Assembly: GCA_030018715.1 (NCBI GenBank)
Contig: JASEHN010000083.1
Span: 1 to 9,408 of the forward strand
Length of the DNA stretch: 9,408 bases
Direction: 5' to 3'
From: Thermodesulfobacteriota bacterium
GTDB lineage: Bacteria > Desulfobacterota > SM23-61
Shown here: one piece after another, positions 6,457 to 9,408 of the stretch
How positions within the stretch are numbered: the stretch's first letter is position 1
Layout of the letters: every line of letters starts with the position of its first letter
Notes under the pieces: generated by a model
What the model was told of the DNA's origin: nothing
The model's database searches: none
Seen by the model: only the letters and a program-made list of their open reading frames with translations
Position numbers and translations under genes: made by a program

Positions 6457-7815
6457 ATGAAAAAGAGTTGGCTCATCTTCCTGGTTGCTCTTCTTTTGGT
6501 GGGAGTCTCCACCGAGTTCTTAAGAGCGAAAGTCTATATCGACATTCGGTCTCCTTCTTTCCGCAAGTTCCCTATTGCCATTACCCCCTTCAAATCACCC
6601 CTCACCCCCAACGAGGATATGAAGTTAGGAGAGCGGGTTACGGACATCCTGAGCAATGATTTAAGTATTTCCGGCTTCTTCGCCTTGATTGACCCTAAGA
6701 GCTTTGGGGAAAGCCTTATCAAACCTCCCCCGGGGGTATCCCCATTGCCAGCGGGACAAAGGCCGGCGGGAACCCTTCCGGATTCTGTGGAATTCCGGAG
6801 ATGGGCCAACATCGGGGCCGAAGCATTAGTGATGGGGGAGATCACTTACAAAGACCGTTCTTTGACCATGGAGGCGCGCCTTTATGATGTGGTGCAGAAG
6901 GAGCTGATCATCGGCAAAAGGTACATAGGGGAAATCACCGATCTGTCGCGCATGGCTCACCGGTTCGCCGATGAGATCGTCTTCGCCCTCACCGGGGAAC
7001 AGGGGTTATTCCAGACCAAGATCGTTTTTGTCTCCAAAGCAACGGGGAACAAAGAGATCTATGTCATGGATTTCGACGGTCGAAACGTGAACCAGATAAC
7101 CCGCCACCAGTCCATTTGCCTTTCCCCCCGCTTTTCCCCCGATGGGGCGAAAGTGGTCTTCACCTCCTACAAATCGGGCAACCCGGACATCTACATTAAA
7201 AATTTGGGCAACGGGGAAGAACGCCCAATTTCTCAATATCCCGGGCTGAATATTTCTCCGGCCTGGTCGCCAGACGGCCAGCGCCTGGCCCTCACCCTAA
7301 GCAAGGATGGCAACCCGGAGATATACATCGTCAACCAGGATGGATCGAACCTGCTGCGTTTGACCGATAACCCGGCCATCGATGTTTCCCCGGCATGGTC
7401 CCCTGATGGCAAGAAGATAGCCTTCGTGTCCAATCGTCAGGGAAACCCGCAGATTTACATCATGGATGCGGATGGGAAGAATGTTCAGCGGCTGACCTTC
7501 GAGGGAAATTACAACACTCATCCAGCCTGGTCCCCGCGGGGAGACCGGATTGCTTTTGATTCTTCAATCGCGGGAGGGCACAACATCTGCACCATCCACC
7601 CTGATGGATCGGATTTTCGCATTCTGACGGCCAATCTGGGACGGTGCGAGATGCCTTCCTGGTCGCCGGATGGGCGTAACCTGGTCTTTAGCTCAAACCG
7701 GGATGGGGGGCCCCATATTTTTTTAATCGATGCCGAGGGAACTCGCATAAAAAAGTTGACATTTCACCGGGGAGGTGATACATATCCTAACTGGTCCCCT
7801 CGATTTAAAGAATAA
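6457..7815 (+). CDS. tolB: TolB, periplasmic beta-propeller of Tol-Pal
   Basis: TolB is a soluble periplasmic protein that binds Pal through its propeller and TolA through its mature N-terminus, relaying the motor state to the outer membrane. The 452-residue precursor has a signal peptide (MKKSW, then a hydrophobic core) with probable cleavage after A24. An N-terminal TolB domain follows (about 25-185). A six-bladed propeller then runs from about residue 190 to the end. The [AS]WSPDG-type blade motifs fall at residues 225, 269, 313, 357, 401 and 445, exactly 44 residues apart, and the end NWSPRFKE matches the AWSPYL end of E. coli TolB (430 residues). The slightly greater length includes a Pro-rich insert near 90-105. 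The ATG at 6457 was chosen over TTG at 6451 for ribosome-site spacing. It begins 9 bases after tolA, in the same transcript. Confidence 0.96.
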   Translation: MKKSWLIFLVALLLVGVSTEFLRAKVYIDIRSPSFRKFPIAITPFKSPLTPNEDMKLGERVTDILSNDLSISGFFALIDPKSFGESLIKPPPGVSPLPAGQRPAGTLPDSVEFRRWANIGAEALVMGEITYKDRSLTMEARLYDVVQKELIIGKRYIGEITDLSRMAHRFADEIVFALTGEQGLFQTKIVFVSKATGNKEIYVMDFDGRNVNQITRHQSICLSPRFSPDGAKVVFTSYKSGNPDIYIKNLGNGEERPISQYPGLNISPAWSPDGQRLALTLSKDGNPEIYIVNQDGSNLLRLTDNPAIDVSPAWSPDGKKIAFVSNRQGNPQIYIMDADGKNVQRLTFEGNYNTHPAWSPRGDRIAFDSSIAGGHNICTIHPDGSDFRILTANLGRCEMPSWSPDGRNLVFSSNRDGGPHIFLIDAEGTRIKKLTFHRGGDTYPNWSPRFKE

Positions 7816-7879
7816 TAATGAGAACCAATAGTCGATTTCTAATTTTCTAAAAAAAATCACAAAAAAGGAGGAGAAAAGA

Positions 7880-8500
7880 ATGTTGAAAAAATCGTCAGTC
7901 TGGTTAGTCGTTCTAATCTCCATCATGTCCATTGCTTTCATCGCTACCGGGTGTGCGAAGAAACAGGTGGTCAAGGAGGAAGCGACAGCAAAGCCAGTTG
8001 TCGAAGCCAAAAAAGAAGAGCCCAAACCGGCGCCAGCCCCCAGGGTTGAGGCAGCGCCCCCGGCGCCAGCCCCCAGGGTTGAGGCAGCGCCCCCGGCGCC
8101 AGCCCCCCCGGCGCCAGCCCCCAGGGTTGAGGCAGCGCCCCCGGCGCCAGCCCCTGAACCCGTTGATCTGGTTAGCCTGCGTATTCAATTTGCTTTTGAC
8201 GATTACAGCCTTTCTACCAAGGCGAAAGAAAACTTAGAGAAGCTGGCGGCCTGGATGTCCAAAAATCCCAAGGAGAAGATGCAGATTGAAGGACACACCT
8301 GCGACATCGGAACGAATGAGTACAACCTGGCCCTGGGCGAGCGGCGGGCCAATAGCGCCAAAAAATACTTGGAAGCGCTGGGGGTAGGTTCCGCGAAGAT
8401 ATCCACCATCAGTTACGGCGAAGAAAGACCTCTGGTTCCCAATAAGGAAGAGGCTGAACGTTCCAAAAATCGGCGGGATGATTTTGTCAAGACCAGATAA
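7880..8500 (+). CDS. pal: Pal, peptidoglycan-associated outer-membrane lipoprotein
   Basis: Pal tethers the outer membrane to peptidoglycan and is the final partner of TolB and TolA. The 206-residue precursor has a lipoprotein signal ending IATGC, with C25 as the lipidated residue and A26 next, compatible with outer-membrane sorting. A Lys/Glu/Ala stretch is followed by an Ala/Pro linker (about 48-93) made of 11-residue repeats. The OmpA-like domain (about 95-206) has the expected NEYNLALGERRAN and SKNRR motifs. The loop that usually reads GH-x-DERG is GHTCDIG here: C141 holds the place of the usual Asp and D142 follows. A strong ribosome site, AAAGGAGGAG, lies at 7864-7873. It follows tolB after 64 AT-rich bases. 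It is longer than E. coli Pal (173) because of the linker. Confidence 0.95.
   Translation: MLKKSSVWLVVLISIMSIAFIATGCAKKQVVKEEATAKPVVEAKKEEPKPAPAPRVEAAPPAPAPRVEAAPPAPAPPAPAPRVEAAPPAPAPEPVDLVSLRIQFAFDDYSLSTKAKENLEKLAAWMSKNPKEKMQIEGHTCDIGTNEYNLALGERRANSAKKYLEALGVGSAKISTISYGEERPLVPNKEEAERSKNRRDDFVKTR
8030..8161 (+). repeat. 33-bp tandem repeat coding the Ala/Pro linker of Pal
   Basis: Three 33-bp copies at 8030-8062, 8063-8095 and 8111-8143 read as identical. A 15-bp partial copy lies between the second and third (8096-8110), and another partial copy follows at 8144-8161. Each full copy encodes APAPRVEAAPP. Identity at the DNA level, including third codon positions, points to recent slippage or unequal exchange. 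Confidence 0.93.
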
Positions 8501-8522
8501 TATAATCCACCCCAAACCTTAA

Positions 8523-8575
8523 GGAGCTCTTTCTGGAAGAACCGGGGAAGAAAATTAGACAGCAGGAAGAGCTCC
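8523..8575 (+). promoter_or_regulatory. Intergenic stem-loop between pal and cpoB
   Basis: Bases 8523-8535 pair with 8563-8575 over 13 bp (12 Watson-Crick pairs and one T-G wobble), around a 27-nt loop. It starts 22 bases after the pal stop and ends 19 bases before the cpoB ATG. No T-run follows, so it is not a standard terminator. It could stabilise the pal message or limit read-through into cpoB. Confidence 0.65.
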
Positions 8576-8594
8576 CCAAAATTTGCTCCAGGCC

Positions 8595-9408
8595 ATGAAG
8601 AGAATGAACAGAGTAATTTTCATCATCCTCCTTTTCCCCGTTTTTTTAGCTTTCAGTGGATGTGCCACCCAAAAAGACCTGGAAACGCTCCAGCGCGACA
8701 CAAACAACAACACCAAGGAGCTTCTGGCGCTGCAGCGGAACCTTTATGATCTGCACAATGAGATGAAAAATCTTTCCGGCGAGATCAAGAATCTTTCCAG
8801 CAAGATGGATGCCCTGGGGAAAAAAATTGATGTCCAACAACAAGAAATTATATCTCTGGGCGCCGAAACCAGGAGCAAATTCGGTTTTCTGGAAGCGGAA
8901 ACCAGGAGCAAAATCATCTCTCTGGAAAAGGAGATAGAGACTTCCAGCCAGCCCATGCGCCGTTACCAGGCCGACCTGGGCGCCAGGCTGGATAAACTCC
9001 AGATGGAAGTGCAAAACCTGATGGGACGGTTTGAGGAGAGCAAATTTTTCGCCCAGAGGACTTTCGGGGAGACCAAAACGATCAGGGAAGCTTATCAGGG
9101 AAAACTCGACGAATTTGATAAACGGATCGCGGCTCTGAACAAGAGCGTGGAAGCTCAGAACAAGACCATGGAAGATTGGGATAAAAAGATCCTAACCCTG
9201 CAACAGGAAAAGGAGAGTAAGGTAGCCAAGGGGGAAGAAGAGGCAGAGGCAGAAAAACCTTCCACCGTCCCAGTTGCCCAGGCCAAAGCAGAGCCAGCCA
9301 AAGCACCGACTCCTGCCAAGAAGGCGGAGCCGGAGGAAAAAAAGCCTGTTGCTTCTTTAGAGGAGGCTTACAAAAAGGCTTATGATCAGTTTACCAAGGG
9401 GGATGTCG
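8595..9408 (+). CDS. cpoB: CpoB (YbgF), Tol-Pal-associated coiled-coil/TPR protein, 3' end cut off
   Basis: In E. coli CpoB is a periplasmic protein linking Tol-Pal to PBP1B-dependent septal cell-wall synthesis. Here 271 codons are visible, with no stop before the window edge. The N-terminus is a lipoprotein-type signal, hydrophobic then FSGCAT, with C23 as the likely lipidated residue; E. coli CpoB is not a lipoprotein. Residues about 26-215 are a long, charged, heptad-like coiled coil, including a 15-bp direct repeat (8865-8879 and 8898-8912) that places EAETRSK-type units 11 residues apart. A Glu/Lys/Ala/Pro linker follows (about 216-252), then LEEAYKKAYDQFTKGD, which looks like the first TPR helix. 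A second ATG at 8604 is possible; neither start has a strong ribosome site. Position after pal and the domain order support the call. Confidence 0.85.
   Translation, partial: MKRMNRVIFIILLFPVFLAFSGCATQKDLETLQRDTNNNTKELLALQRNLYDLHNEMKNLSGEIKNLSSKMDALGKKIDVQQQEIISLGAETRSKFGFLEAETRSKIISLEKEIETSSQPMRRYQADLGARLDKLQMEVQNLMGRFEESKFFAQRTFGETKTIREAYQGKLDEFDKRIAALNKSVEAQNKTMEDWDKKILTLQQEKESKVAKGEEEAEAEKPSTVPVAQAKAEPAKAPTPAKKAEPEEKKPVASLEEAYKKAYDQFTKGDV

Noticed and set aside
8030..8161. Direct repeats as a CRISPR array
   Set aside because: The copies are contiguous, have no spacers, and code in frame for the Ala/Pro linker of Pal.
7913..8188. Minus-strand Gly/Arg-rich open frame opposite pal
   Set aside because: Its repeats are only the reverse reading of the Pal linker repeats, and it starts and ends within pal.

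Overview
The window looks like chromosome from a Gram-negative, probably deltaproteobacterial (Desulfobacterota-type) organism. That placement rests on moderate GC content, NtrC-type regulation, a Cache-domain sensor kinase, the style of the Tol proteins, and a left-end repeat with a terminal motif I associate with that group. It is inference; no marker gene is present. I see no rRNA, tRNA, CRISPR array, transposase or phage gene.

Layout: (1) 1-223 is non-coding and built of nested inverted repeats, probably a small intergenic repeat element. (2) 224-3760, minus strand, holds a two-component pair: a membrane Cache-HAMP histidine kinase, then a sigma-54-dependent NtrC-family response regulator. 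A 56-nt hairpin lies between them, and a good sigma-70-type promoter at 3802-3831 precedes the kinase. (3) 3761-4000 is the divergent intergenic region, with a purine-rich tract and a possible promoter for the next gene. (4) 4001-4240, plus strand, encodes a small MoaD/ThiS-like sulfur-carrier protein ending in Gly-Gly. (5) 4241-4403 is non-coding and carries a near-consensus promoter (TTGACG, 17-nt spacer, TATAAT). (6) 4404 to the window end is the Tol-Pal cluster in canonical order, tolQ-tolR-tolA-tolB-pal-cpoB, with cpoB cut off by the window edge.

TolQ, TolR and TolA form the inner-membrane motor, TolB is the periplasmic beta-propeller, and Pal is the outer-membrane lipoprotein that binds peptidoglycan. 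CpoB (YbgF) links this machine to cell-wall synthesis in E. coli. The tolR stop and tolA start overlap in ATGA, and the whole set probably runs from the promoter at 4336-4364. No ybgC precedes tolQ, unlike the E. coli operon. The two-component pair has its own divergent promoter, and nothing in the sequence shows that it controls tol-pal.

I found no convincing new multi-gene system. The notable points are details: a recent-looking 33-bp tandem repeat expansion in the pal linker, a Cys at the usual peptidoglycan-binding Asp position in Pal, a three-fold 16-residue repeat in TolA, a lipoprotein-type CpoB with a very long coiled coil, and three intergenic inverted-repeat structures.
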